Part shown: one piece after another, positions 44,136 to 51,938 of the stretch | How positions within the stretch are numbered: position 1 is the stretch's first letter | How the letters are laid out: every line of letters starts with the position of its first letter | Source: a virus | Strand: one strand, 5' to 3' | Virus record (IMG/VR): IMGVR_UViG_3300024518_005299 | Coordinates: 62,001 to 126,000 of that record | DNA: 64,000 nt | Notes under the pieces: model-generated | Told to the model about the DNA's origin: nothing | Databases searched by the model: none | Seen by the model: only the letters and a program-made list of their open reading frames with translations | Made by a program: the position numbers and the translations under genes

Positions 44136-44374
44136 TGAAACATTGAAACGACCCCCATCAGACTCTCGGTGAGCGTCTAAAGGCAGCTAAAGATAAAATT
44201 GTAGGAATTGCAGATAACATACGGGGCAGGGATGCGATACGTTTAAAAAACCTAACGAATATTCTGCGTGACATCGCCCGTGATCTAGAGATTAATGACA
44301 TGTATATAAGTGAACTACTAGAGAATATACACGAACAGGGTCGTACTATCAATCAGATGAAAAATGCAAGATAG
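44135..44374 (+). pseudogene. Small helical gene with an in-frame UGA at codon 4
   Basis: GTG at 44135 overlaps the nrdJ stop (TAGTG) and has AAGGG 8 nt upstream. Its frame reads M-K-H-stop-N-D-P-H and then stays open for 75 codons to TAG at 44372. The open part (PHQTLGERLKAAKDKIV and ILRDIARDLEIN) looks like genuine amphipathic-helix coding sequence, but no standard start lies between the UGA (44144-44146) and 44299. Possible readings are a nonsense mutation (TGG or CGA to TGA), a base error, or UGA read-through. The 3' end overlaps the dCMP deaminase gene by 11 nt. Confidence 0.5.
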
Positions 44375-44807
44375 ACCAAATTGGGATCAGTATTTTATGG
44401 AGATAGCTAAGCTAGTTGCAACTAGATCTCAGTGTCTACGAGGAAAAACAGGAGCGGTGATCGTCAGCCGTGACCATAGGATCATTAGCACTGGTTATAA
44501 CAACCCTCCTGCTGGAGTGCCGTCGTGTGAGGAGGTGGGCGCGTGTCTTATTGTTGATCGTGAGGGTCATGGTCCGTCATGTAGGCGCACTATCCATGCC
44601 GAGTTGAACGCCGTCATGCATCTAGGTGGTAGGCATAAAGAGGCTCACTTTCTTTATACTAAATTTGCCCCTTGCAACCCATGTTTAGAGCAAATAGTTA
44701 AATTTGGCATCAAGGAGATCATTTATATAGTACCATATGATACAGTAGATGTCGAACGTGAGGAATTATTGAAGGCACATGGGGCTGTGATGAGAGCATG
44801 CAGCTAG
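44364..44807 (+). CDS. dCMP deaminase
   Basis: Zinc-dependent deoxycytidylate deaminase, 147 aa. TIHAELNAVMH supplies the zinc His and catalytic Glu, and FAPCNPCLEQIVKFG supplies the two zinc cysteines. GKTGAVIVSRDHRIISTGYNNPPAGVP is the usual substrate-side stretch, and a further Cys/His-containing insert (CEEVGAC...GPSCRRT) is typical of phage-type enzymes. It makes dUMP for ThyX. Confidence 0.93.
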   Translation: MQDRPNWDQYFMEIAKLVATRSQCLRGKTGAVIVSRDHRIISTGYNNPPAGVPSCEEVGACLIVDREGHGPSCRRTIHAELNAVMHLGGRHKEAHFLYTKFAPCNPCLEQIVKFGIKEIIYIVPYDTVDVEREELLKAHGAVMRACS

Positions 44808-44912
44808 ACAGCCGAGAAGCTCGCTGGGGGCGATTAGACGGGTTTGATCAGGGGGAATGGCCCTCGAAGCCAGGTTCGATCTGGGGACGATCTGAGCCAT
44901 CTGGGAGGGCGC

Positions 44913-45356
44913 ATGACAACTGAAGACAAACCAGTTAAAATAGGCTCTATTGTGAAACGTCCGTGGGGATATTACAGCATTGTAATCCACGTTAAAGATT
45001 ACTCGATTAAACTGCTTTATATTAACCCTGGTGAAGAGACCTCGCTTCAACGTCACTCTAAACGTCACGAGATGGTAATGCTACTAGATGGCACCGTAAT
45101 AGTCACCCATAAAGAACATACATTCTCTAAAGATAGGTCACAGAGGGCATCTAGCTACCGAATATTAGCGGGGGACTGGCACCGATTTGGGGCGCCGGCT
45201 GATCAGGAGGGGTGCACCGTGTTATTAGAGGTGGCTTACGGCGAGCTTGACTTTGAAGACTTTCAGCGCAAAGAAGATAAATATAATCGAGAGCGCACAA
45301 AAGGCCCAGGTTTTATAGATAGAGCCATAGACAACGCTGCCTGGCGGAAGCTTTAA
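44913..45356 (+). CDS. Cupin related to mannose-6-phosphate isomerase type II
   Basis: About 147 aa single cupin. VKRPWGYYSIV, IKLLYINPGEETSLQRHSKRHEMVMLLDGTVIVT and DWHRFGAPADQ match the C-terminal cupin of ManC/AlgA-type proteins, with metal ligands in SLQRH and RHE. It may interconvert fructose-6-phosphate and mannose-6-phosphate and so support GDP-mannose supply for the sugar island, or act as a sugar-nucleotide epimerase-like cupin. The ATG at 44913 has GGGAGGG upstream, so the longer in-frame start is rejected. The 105 nt before it contain two small hairpins and no gene. Confidence 0.72.
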   Translation: MTTEDKPVKIGSIVKRPWGYYSIVIHVKDYSIKLLYINPGEETSLQRHSKRHEMVMLLDGTVIVTHKEHTFSKDRSQRASSYRILAGDWHRFGAPADQEGCTVLLEVAYGELDFEDFQRKEDKYNRERTKGPGFIDRAIDNAAWRKL

Positions 45357-45400
45357 GTCGCGCTAGTGTATTTATTCTCTAGTTGCTCCTGGAATATCAG

Positions 45401-45429
45401 CACGATTCTTTTTATTTGACACATAATAG
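45401..45429 (+). promoter_or_regulatory. Promoter-like 29 bp element, copy 4
   Basis: CACGATTCTT to GACACATAATAG with CATAAT at 45422-45427. The next ATG starts at 45434, 6 nt downstream, with no ribosome site between. It shares its last 12 bases with copy 1 exactly. A sequence like the separate 12-mer element (CTAGTGTATTTAT, 45363-45375) lies just upstream. Confidence 0.7.
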
Positions 45430-45433
45430 ATAT

Positions 45434-45766
45434 ATGAACTCATTACCACCAGACCTAATTCAAAAAATATGGTACGCCATCAGCCTTGGCACTAATCCAC
45501 ACGGCGATCCCGCCAAAGAGATCTTCGAGGCTTTCGTGACTATATTTATCGAGGAAAACGATCATTTTAGAGAGCAAATCTTAGAGCTAGGGTGCCAATT
45601 TAAAGAGGCAGCAGAGCGTGACGATGGGGACTATGGTGATATTCGTGCAGCTGCAGGGTGTGAATTCCTTTGTGAACATATTGTGACTGAGGTGATTCCA
45701 CATTACACCTACGAGCCAGAGGATGAAGACCCTAATGACGACATTTATCTTCTAGAGGATGACTAG
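45434..45766 (+). CDS. Hypothetical acidic protein, possibly leaderless
   Basis: 110 aa protein with helical N-terminal two thirds and a very acidic end (YEPEDEDPNDDIYLLEDD). No recognised family. I chose the ATG at 45434, directly after promoter-like copy 4; the longer in-frame ORF would start upstream of the promoter. Confidence 0.72.
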   Translation: MNSLPPDLIQKIWYAISLGTNPHGDPAKEIFEAFVTIFIEENDHFREQILELGCQFKEAAERDDGDYGDIRAAAGCEFLCEHIVTEVIPHYTYEPEDEDPNDDIYLLEDD

Positions 45767-46102
45767 ATGTCGGATCGTAAATTAGAGTTATCTTATAAGA
45801 TACAAGAACGAATCTTAATAGAGACTCGACAAGAGCTACAAGATGCGTTGGCAAATTTATTGGCTAGTCAAAATGAGGTTGATGTCTTAAATGAAAAAGT
45901 TATTGCATTAACTGAATATAAAAAGAAAACTGTAGACTCTTTCTTAAAAGAAGCAAGGAGCATCATTGATAATCAAAAGATGACCATTGCTGCACAAGCA
46001 GAAAAAATCAAAATGCTACAGACTAGGGTACAAAACGTAAGTAGAGAATATAACGAAGCCTATTCCAGAAGATCACCTATTACATGGTCCGAAGATAAAT
46101 GA
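45767..46102 (+). CDS. Coiled-coil protein, 111 aa
   Basis: Almost entirely heptad-like helix (residues ~10-95), with Leu/Ile/Val at coiled-coil spacing. Function unknown; perhaps structural or regulatory. It starts immediately after the previous stop and overlaps the ThyX gene by 4 nt. Confidence 0.72.
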   Translation: MSDRKLELSYKIQERILIETRQELQDALANLLASQNEVDVLNEKVIALTEYKKKTVDSFLKEARSIIDNQKMTIAAQAEKIKMLQTRVQNVSREYNEAYSRRSPITWSEDK

Positions 46103-47910
46103 CAATTGAAGTTAAAATTATAGAAGATTCTATTAGTCCAACTAGAGCACGCCTGACAACCTTTCAATTGAGGTATCCTAGGTTTATACATTGTTTTGAT
46201 GAACAAACTGAATTTTTATCTCAAATTAATGACGAGATTCCTCGGTTTAGATCATTTACTGCGATTAAACAGCTTCAATGTAAGATTGCCCAATATGAAG
46301 AGAGTGGAACAATATCATTTGTTTATCCAATGCGCGCTATTGAATCAACATATAGCGGTGATATGATAACTTTTGATAAGAAAAAATTCTCAATGAGCAC
46401 TACAGATGAACATCGTATATTTACCTTACGTCGTACTACAAACAACGTGTATTTACCAAATGTTGATTTGGCTAAGAATTTTGTTGAATCTTATATTGCT
46501 CATCGCCGTATTCCTCAAGCTGGGAGTTTATGCCAGACAGCTAGACAATACGATAATCCAGACGAAGCACAACTTATTGCATTTTATGTAGCAGATGGGC
46601 ATCGACCCAAAGCGGGTGCGCAGGTACAATTTCATTTTCGTAAACAACGTAAGATTAATAGGGTGTGTTTACTTTTGAATACCTTAGGAATTAATTATAC
46701 TAAAGCTAACTATGGCAAAGATACCGTGATTAGATTTGATACTCCAGAATGGGTATCTGATTGTTATGATAATAATGGAATCAAACAATATCCAGATAGA
46801 CTATATGGTATGACGTCTCGTGCCTTTGATGCATTTAAATTAGGCACTTTAGAATCTGATGGTTGTGAGGCTAATTCTGAAATAAATACAACATCTGTAG
46901 TTGCCGCCGAACAAATTCAAACACTGGCGTTATTGAATGGTATAGCGATGAACATCAGATCTTATCGTCAAAATGGTTATATCTCGTTGTATAAACAAAC
47001 ATATCAACAATACCCATACATTAGTCTACGTCCAGATAAAGATAAATTTCAAATATCCTCAGTAACTGATCAGGCGGTGTATTGTTTTACGGTACCATCC
47101 AATTATTTAGTAGTCAGACGTAATGGCGTTGCTTATATTTCGGGTAATTGTGAGGTAATGACGCACAGAACTTGGAGCAGGAACGCTTCATCTAGTCGCG
47201 CCATCCCCGCTAAGAAGCTTTTCGATATTATTGAGAAGGAGCCAGCACTACCTATCCATTGGGGTAAGAATCAAAAAGGAATGCAGGCTAATGAAGAAAT
47301 GGACGCCTTCCAGGCTCGTGCCTGCGAGGAGCTATGGTTAGAGGCAAGAGATAATGCGTTAGCAATAGCGCGCTCTTTAGAAAGTATGGGGCTGCATAAA
47401 CAAGTTGTTAACCGTATGATGGAACCCTGGGCGCATATTTCTGTAGTTTGCACAGCTACTGAATTTGACAATTTCTTTTTTTTACGCTGCCATCCAGCTG
47501 CTCAACCCGAGATGAGGGAATTAGCGGAGCAAATGGCGGATCTATATTTTAGTAATACACCACGTCGCCTTAATATAGGGCAGTGGCACCTACCATATAT
47601 AAAAGATGAAGAAAGATTTGCGCCTGGTAATTATAATAAACGTGGTGGGTTAAAAAATGAAGGTAGGTTAATCAAAGCATCTACTGCTCGATGTGCACGA
47701 GTATCTTACTTGACACACGATAAGAAAGAACCAGATATAGATGTAGATGTTGCATTGCACGATCGCTTGTTGAGTGATAAACATATGTCTGCCTTCGAAC
47801 ATTGCGCCACCCCTAATGTTGATCCGTCTGTCCATAGTGGAAATTTTAAAGGCTGGATCCAGTACAGAAAAATGCTCAAGAATGAGCAATGCACCAATTA
47901 TGAGCGATAA
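46099..47910 (+). CDS. thyX: Flavin-dependent thymidylate synthase interrupted by an intein
   Basis: ThyX methylates dUMP to dTMP using FAD and methylene-tetrahydrofolate. The spliced extein (~284 aa) reads LRYPRFIH then CEVMTHRTWSRNASSSRAIP, giving the ThyX signature RHRxxSxN...SxR as THRTWSRNASSSR. VVCTATEFDNFFFLRCHPAAQPEMRELAEQM is the later dUMP-binding block. The enzyme is full length once the intein (residues 32-350) is removed. With dUTPase, dCMP deaminase and ribonucleotide reductase it completes a dTTP route. Confidence 0.93.
   Translation: MTIEVKIIEDSISPTRARLTTFQLRYPRFIHCFDEQTEFLSQINDEIPRFRSFTAIKQLQCKIAQYEESGTISFVYPMRAIESTYSGDMITFDKKKFSMSTTDEHRIFTLRRTTNNVYLPNVDLAKNFVESYIAHRRIPQAGSLCQTARQYDNPDEAQLIAFYVADGHRPKAGAQVQFHFRKQRKINRVCLLLNTLGINYTKANYGKDTVIRFDTPEWVSDCYDNNGIKQYPDRLYGMTSRAFDAFKLGTLESDGCEANSEINTTSVVAAEQIQTLALLNGIAMNIRSYRQNGYISLYKQTYQQYPYISLRPDKDKFQISSVTDQAVYCFTVPSNYLVVRRNGVAYISGNCEVMTHRTWSRNASSSRAIPAKKLFDIIEKEPALPIHWGKNQKGMQANEEMDAFQARACEELWLEARDNALAIARSLESMGLHKQVVNRMMEPWAHISVVCTATEFDNFFFLRCHPAAQPEMRELAEQMADLYFSNTPRRLNIGQWHLPYIKDEERFAPGNYNKRGGLKNEGRLIKASTARCARVSYLTHDKKEPDIDVDVALHDRLLSDKHMSAFEHCATPNVDPSVHSGNFKGWIQYRKMLKNEQCTNYER
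46192..47148 (+). mobile_element. Intein with LAGLIDADG endonuclease in ThyX
   Basis: Residues 32-350 of the ThyX frame. It starts CFDEQTEFL, has block B TxxH in TTDEHRIF, and two degenerate LAGLIDADG motifs (LIAFYVADGHR and KLGTLESDGCEAN). It ends YISGN followed by Cys351. The penultimate residue is Gly instead of His. It is inserted just before the substrate-binding signature motif. Confidence 0.88.
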
Positions 47911-48115
47911 AATTGAAGTTGAACGGTTAGATCATATCAAGTTTGAGTACGACGAAGTTGTGTATACTGGTCAAGTCATATGTGATAATTTTTATCTACC
48001 TACGCCTGATCGTGATTACACCCTGCATTATGTAGTAACACCAGATGGAGAGGAGCTACTAGTAGAAAGTGATAGCATCATGCAGAACTTGACTCAAGAG
48101 CAAGAAATTGAATGA
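47900..48115 (+). CDS. Hypothetical protein, 71 aa
   Basis: Acidic beta-rich protein (IKFEYDEVVYTGQVICDNFYLP) resembling a small SH3-like barrel. The ATG at 47900 overlaps the ThyX 3' end by 11 nt; a longer in-frame ORF inside ThyX is rejected. It overlaps the next gene by 4 nt. Confidence 0.65.
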   Translation: MSDKIEVERLDHIKFEYDEVVYTGQVICDNFYLPTPDRDYTLHYVVTPDGEELLVESDSIMQNLTQEQEIE

Positions 48116-48357
48116 GTGATGATTTGATAAGAAACATGCGGTTTATCCTCACCGCAGGGCACGAAGAGCATGTGCTTGCGATACTCACACAAGAAGGCGA
48201 GTTTGATGCGCATGGATTGGTAGGACGTCCACCATCCACAGTCGATCATGATGGCGAAGAATATAATTTTAAGCGTCAAATGATGGAGGGCGTCTACGTA
48301 TATACTCAGTCAGACAGGAAAAAGATTAATGATTTCTTGGGCAATAAATCTCATTAA
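48112..48357 (+). CDS. Hypothetical protein, 81 aa
   Basis: Small protein with strands RFILTAGHEEHVLAILTQEGEF and a Lys-rich C-terminal helix. No family recognised. It overlaps the upstream gene by 4 nt and the downstream gene by 29 nt. Confidence 0.62.
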   Translation: MSDDLIRNMRFILTAGHEEHVLAILTQEGEFDAHGLVGRPPSTVDHDGEEYNFKRQMMEGVYVYTQSDRKKINDFLGNKSH

Positions 48358-48712
48358 GAGTAAGAAGAAAAAACATGATGAGATTGTAGGGCGGTATCGT
48401 TTGACCGCTTCGGTGATAGGTAGTGTTTTAGCCATGCCTTTTAATAAGGAAAACACTACTATCGGTCTTGAAGGACTGCCGTTTCAGGTTGACGACCCCG
48501 AACTTTATCATCTTTTGAATGAATGTGAAGTAGCCTACGCTGAATTAGGTTATCGCATCATACCACTGCAGGATTGGATAGACTATGGGGGTTGGAAAGT
48601 ATCAATGAAGTATTTATGGCTGGTAAAACGTAAGCAAAAAGAGCGTCCCGTATTTACAAAATTTGCTGACGTGCCAGAATTACCACAACGACATCCAGAC
48701 GCAGGTGACTAA
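48329..48712 (+). CDS. Hypothetical protein, 127 aa
   Basis: A basic N-terminus (SWAINLIKSKKKKH) precedes a mixed fold with LNECEVAYAELGYRIIPLQDWIDYGGWKVSMKYLW. No recognised family. The first 29 nt overlap the previous gene, so a later start is possible. The stop overlaps the next ATG by one base. Confidence 0.65.
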   Translation: MISWAINLIKSKKKKHDEIVGRYRLTASVIGSVLAMPFNKENTTIGLEGLPFQVDDPELYHLLNECEVAYAELGYRIIPLQDWIDYGGWKVSMKYLWLVKRKQKERPVFTKFADVPELPQRHPDAGD

Positions 48713-49086
48713 TGGAAGACTTACGAGAGGTTGGTAAAAAAGTTATAAAATCGGTACGCGACCTCGGAGCGTCTACCGCAGGCGATTTAGCACTCGGCAT
48801 TGGCAGGATCATTAATGAATTGTATAAGCATCCCGGGCAAGATAAAGAAAAGCTAGATTATCTAGATGGACTATTTAGAGAGTTTGCTTTTGGGGAAGAG
48901 TATGAACTTCGTCTTCGTGTGCTCACCCCAGCACCTACACAGGGAATGATGATAAATACTAACAAATACGTATTAGCCTCTGGTGCTAACAATACGCAAG
49001 TGTCTGCTGGTGTCGCTCAGCAAACATTATCAATTGGTCAGGTAATGTATCAGAATAAAGATGGGACATGGACAACTAGCATATGA
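48712..49086 (+). CDS. Hypothetical protein, 124 aa
   Basis: Helical N-terminal two thirds (LREVGKKVIKSVRDLGASTAGDLALGIGRIINELY) and a polar C-terminus rich in Asn, Gln, Thr and Ala. No family recognised. It overlaps the Fe-S carrier gene by 4 nt. Confidence 0.68.
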   Translation: MEDLREVGKKVIKSVRDLGASTAGDLALGIGRIINELYKHPGQDKEKLDYLDGLFREFAFGEEYELRLRVLTPAPTQGMMINTNKYVLASGANNTQVSAGVAQQTLSIGQVMYQNKDGTWTTSI

Positions 49087-49436
49087 CAAATTCAAGAAAG
49101 GGGATGGCGATAGATGTGACCTCTATGGCAATTAAAGAATTGAAGCGGATTTATTGGCTAGTTACAGAGACGAGCCTTCTTCGTATTCGTGTTGCCATGA
49201 AAGGCGGAGGATGTTCTGGCCAGACAATTCATATGGATTTTACAGACCAAGACCCAGACGAGTTTGATCTTGTATATGTTCAAGACGCGATAGAGTTTAT
49301 AGTAGATAAGAAGAGCGCTTTGTTTGTCCATGGCGCAACGCTAGATTTTGGTGGTGGATTACTTGACCGAGGCTTCAAATGGAGCCTCCCAACAAGCACA
49401 GGTGGATGCGGATGTGGCACAAGTTTTTCATTCTAA
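49083..49436 (+). CDS. A-type iron-sulfur cluster carrier (IscA/ErpA/HesB-like)
   Basis: 117 aa. It carries the three-cysteine signature of A-type carriers: GGGCSGQ (first Cys) and GGCGCGTSF (the CGC pair near the C-terminus), with AIKELKRI, LRIRVAMKGG and ATLDFGGGLLDRGFKW between. These proteins receive and hand on Fe-S clusters to apo-enzymes. In a phage the client is unknown; no Fe-S enzyme is obvious in the window. It overlaps the downstream membrane-protein gene by 25 nt. Confidence 0.85.
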   Translation: MTNSRKGMAIDVTSMAIKELKRIYWLVTETSLLRIRVAMKGGGCSGQTIHMDFTDQDPDEFDLVYVQDAIEFIVDKKSALFVHGATLDFGGGLLDRGFKWSLPTSTGGCGCGTSFSF

Positions 49437-49759
49437 AGAGTCGCGCTAGGCTCATTTCAGTTCTAGTTGTTCAGCAACTACTAGATCTATTTACCACTTG
49501 GTGGCTAGTATTCCATGCCAAGGTAGGTGTAGAGATTAACCCATTGCTTCAAGTAATTAATGGAGAGAATGGACTAACCTGGCTAGTTGGAACTAAAGTA
49601 GGCGCAGCTGCTCTCGGCGCATCAGTATGCTGGCTCAGTCTTTCTCCTCAGAATATCAAGAATTATTTCTGGTACCTGTGGAATGGACTTGCGTATTACT
49701 ATACACTTATTCTACTGTGGAGCACTTCTCTAGTTGTATACGCTTCCACCATGCTCTAG
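49412..49759 (+). CDS. Multi-spanning membrane protein (DUF5658-like)
   Basis: About 115 aa with three hydrophobic segments: RLISVLVVQQLLDLFTTWWLVF, WLVGTKVGAAALGASVCWLSL and YYYTLILLWSTSLVVYAS. The QQLLDLFTTWWLV...EINPLLQ pattern is like DUF5658 proteins. The start is uncertain; ATG at 49412 has AGGTGG upstream. It is the last plus-strand gene, and its 3' end overlaps the converging minus-strand gene by 53 nt. Function unknown. Confidence 0.7.
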   Translation: MWHKFFILKSRARLISVLVVQQLLDLFTTWWLVFHAKVGVEINPLLQVINGENGLTWLVGTKVGAAALGASVCWLSLSPQNIKNYFWYLWNGLAYYYTLILLWSTSLVVYASTML

Positions 49760-49997
49760 CCGTTCCTATTAGTAGCAAAAGAGCAACTAGAACAACAATT
49801 ATACCCAACCCCACCACGGACACAATTAAAAACGCCACAGCGTCCGTATTAAAAACCGACTCTACCACCTGAGGTGTCACTTCTTTGATGATTTGCTCTG
49901 TGCGCTCTCCAGCGCGATCGATCACTCGGCTGACCGCCCCGCAACTACTCAACCCCAAGGTCGCGCACAAGGCCAGTCCCATCTGTTGCGTCTCCAT
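49707..49997 (-). CDS. Lipoprotein with C-terminal transmembrane helix (u-spanin-like candidate)
   Basis: 96 aa. An N-terminal lipoprotein signal with lipobox LSSC (GLALCATLGLSSCGA) is followed by ~30 polar residues, then one long hydrophobic helix (AFLIVSVVGLGIIVVLVALLLLIG) and a short basic tail. A lipobox plus C-terminal TM helix is the arrangement of unimolecular spanins, which join outer and inner membranes at lysis. The periplasmic part here is short for that, so the call is tentative. It lies next to a holin-like gene and overlaps a plus-strand gene tail to tail. Confidence 0.55.
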   Translation of the reverse strand: METQQMGLALCATLGLSSCGAVSRVIDRAGERTEQIIKEVTPQVVESVFNTDAVAFLIVSVVGLGIIVVLVALLLLIGTARAWWKRIQLEKCSTVE

Positions 49998-50142
49998 CCT
50001 GCCCCTCGCTTTCTTCTAGTAGCTCTGACAATTTATCAATACAGTTTTGAAGTCGTTTGCTAGATTTTCCATTCATTTTTTTGACCTGATCATCCAAACG
50101 AGGAATTTCTAATTGTTCATATTGTGGCTTGGGATATTTCAT
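49945..50142 (-). CDS. Hypothetical protein, 65 aa
   Basis: Small charged protein (YPKPQYEQLEIPRLDDQVKKM) with a helical middle. Good ribosome site (AGAGGAAGG) before the ATG, which overlaps the holin-like gene's stop by 4 nt. Its 3' 53 nt overlap the start of the lipoprotein gene. Confidence 0.65.
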   Translation of the reverse strand: MKYPKPQYEQLEIPRLDDQVKKMNGKSSKRLQNCIDKLSELLEESEGQDGDATDGTGLVRDLGVE

Positions 50143-50408
50143 AACCTTCCTCTTAATTGTCTAAGTTCCTCAACAAGTTTTTCTAGAGCCTTACTCATAG
50201 CTTCGTCTGTATGATTTTTATCCGTCAATGCTGTTGTGACCTCTGCAACCATTTCGCTATGGGTAATATAAAGTTGTTGGCGTTCTTTATTCATCGCGTC
50301 AATCATTTCATAACTTTTCTTGTCCTTTTTCACCATTAGCCGCCAAGTTAGGATTAACATAGCACCAACGGCGCCGGTTTGAATAATAGGTAATATGACA
50401 TCAAACAT
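50139..50408 (-). CDS. Holin-like protein with one TM helix and coiled coil
   Basis: 89 aa from the ATG at 50408. One N-terminal TM helix (FDVILPIIQTGAVGAMLILTWRLMV) is followed by KKDKK and a cytoplasmic helical tail (~60 residues). This is the layout of BhlA/UviB-type small holins and of some phage membrane anchors. The longer in-frame ORF beginning inside the upstream gene is rejected because AGAAGAG lies close upstream of this ATG. Lysis role inferred from topology and neighbours; no endolysin was found in the window. Confidence 0.6.
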   Translation of the reverse strand: MFDVILPIIQTGAVGAMLILTWRLMVKKDKKSYEMIDAMNKERQQLYITHSEMVAEVTTALTDKNHTDEAMSKALEKLVEELRQLRGRL

Positions 50409-50410
50409 TA

Positions 50411-51457
50411 TTATATCTCTTCTAACTCTACCGTCACTGATACTTTGATAACAGCGCCAGCAGGACCATCTATAGTAAGCCAAAAGTCATCACAAGCATC
50501 AAATGTGACCGTGTCATCCCATTCACCTTCTGTGCAAGACGTAAGAGTTTGTTCTGGTTCTCCTAGAGGATGTTGATAAGCTCCGATATCCCAAGTACCA
50601 GTTCTAGTAATGCCAAGAATATCGTCTGTAAAATCACCACTAAGATCTGTACCATTATCAATAGCGTTGGATCCTGTTTTTAATGTATAGTCTTCGTTAT
50701 CTGCATCCGTAAACGTATTTGCTGTCGTTTCGTCTATTTGGGGTGAACTGCCTAGGGCAGTAGCGTCGCTTGTGAGATTATGAGACTTGGTTCCCACACC
50801 ACTCCCAGTGTCGTCCATGTCGTTGAAGGTACTATCAACGGAAGCGCAATTTCGGATGTTATTGTCGCCTGTGTCAGTGAGCCAGATCCCGGTATCTTCC
50901 CAGTCGCGGACAGTACAATTGTAAATATCTGAACTGCCACCAGCAGTAATTCCTATCCCAAAACTGGCTGTTGATGCTGTTCCGTCGCAGATGCAGTTCC
51001 AAATAATGATAAGCTCACCGGCAGCGTCGCTCCAGATCGCTCCGCTGCCTTCTGTTGCGCGAATAAACATTCGCTGCACTAGTGAATTATCAGATCCCGC
51101 TGTAACATAAATAGGACCCGCTCCGACAGCACTAATGATTAAAAAATCTTGAAATCTGAAAAACCCCTCAGAGAATACGAATCCATCAGTAGCAATGTCG
51201 GACGTCATAGTAAGTGTTCGACCGGTCGCCGCGACAGGATCATATTCATTGCCAGCATCTGGTCGAAGAACCCGGTAGTTGGAGGCGTCAGTAGTTGCGC
51301 CCGAGAGAGTTTGGGTTGCTGTTATTGTTAAATTATCTACTAGGTGTCCTTCTTCAATATCTCCAGCAGTAACTAGATCGTTGTCAGTAGCTGCTTCCCA
51401 AAGAGCTACCGTGGCGTAATCTTGACCGGCGCCAATCGTTGATACGTTAGTTGCCAT
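50411..51457 (-). CDS. Right-handed beta-helix protein, probable tail fibre or spike
   Basis: 348 aa, low in Lys/Arg and rich in Gly, Thr, Asp and Ser. Repeating short strands (DNSLVQRMFIRATEGSGAIWSD, ELIIIWNCICDGTAS, SDIYNCTVRDWEDTGIWL, DNNIRNCASVDS) give a pectate-lyase-like parallel beta helix. A typical end of such repeats (DNGTDLSGDFTDDILGITRTGTWDIGAYQ) and a short separate C-terminal beta domain follow. These folds occur in phage tail spikes that bind or cut polysaccharide. Its 5' end overlaps the next upstream gene by 11 nt. Confidence 0.75.
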   Translation of the reverse strand: MATNVSTIGAGQDYATVALWEAATDNDLVTAGDIEEGHLVDNLTITATQTLSGATTDASNYRVLRPDAGNEYDPVAATGRTLTMTSDIATDGFVFSEGFFRFQDFLIISAVGAGPIYVTAGSDNSLVQRMFIRATEGSGAIWSDAAGELIIIWNCICDGTASTASFGIGITAGGSSDIYNCTVRDWEDTGIWLTDTGDNNIRNCASVDSTFNDMDDTGSGVGTKSHNLTSDATALGSSPQIDETTANTFTDADNEDYTLKTGSNAIDNGTDLSGDFTDDILGITRTGTWDIGAYQHPLGEPEQTLTSCTEGEWDDTVTFDACDDFWLTIDGPAGAVIKVSVTVELEEI

Positions 51458-51938
51458 TATTTATCCCCCTTCTCCGACCTTGACCCCTAGGCTGCATGCC
51501 AGATGCTGGATTACGTACAAAAACCTGCCTTTCAAAAATTGTTTTAGATACTCGTGGACTTTCTCTCAGTCCGGTTCGTGGATTAACTGGATAAGTAGGA
51601 TGTCGGTCAAACCTTCTTTGGTCCTGAGGACCCATTGGGTCTCTTAGTCCAGATATGCTAGTTGTATAGAGACGTTTTTCTACTATTCGGTTTAATAGGA
51701 TGCCAGAGCTAGGGCCAGGAACGGTTTCTGTAACAGGCTCTTTTAAGTATTCCATAACTGATGCACGTACCCCAGGTAGCTCTATAATATAATAAGCTAA
51801 TTCGCCTATTGTCCCACCAGACACACCATCTTCTAAGACTTCTATACAATCACCTCTTTGTTTTAATAGTAATTGCCCAGATGGTGATGCTGTTTCAAAT
51901 TGATGATTGTTAAAAACTGATAAAAATACTCTACACAT
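51447..51938 (-). CDS. Hypothetical structural-region protein, 163 aa
   Basis: Contains TASPSGQLLLKQRGDCIEVLEDG and an Arg/Pro-rich C-terminus. The SPSGQL segment resembles the SPSGQLIAP and DASGQIRA segments in the two upstream tail genes, so it probably belongs to the same adhesion module. No catalytic motif. One-base overlap with the upstream gene. Confidence 0.65.
   Translation of the reverse strand: MCRVFLSVFNNHQFETASPSGQLLLKQRGDCIEVLEDGVSGGTIGELAYYIIELPGVRASVMEYLKEPVTETVPGPSSGILLNRIVEKRLYTTSISGLRDPMGPQDQRRFDRHPTYPVNPRTGLRESPRVSKTIFERQVFVRNPASGMQPRGQGRRRGINNGN

Noticed and set aside
44824-44899. tRNA-like fold: a hairpin with 7 nt loop, a 5 nt variable-like gap and a CCAG/CTGG hairpin with loop GTTCGAT.
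   Set aside because: No 7 bp acceptor stem can be formed, the loop GGAATGG is not a normal anticodon loop and the T stem has only 4 pairs. Chance or a vestige is more likely.
40960-47910. A DNA hypermodification pathway based on the flavoenzyme and ThyX.
   Set aside because: No hydroxymethylase, DNA kinase or transferase genes were seen, and ThyX makes ordinary dTMP.
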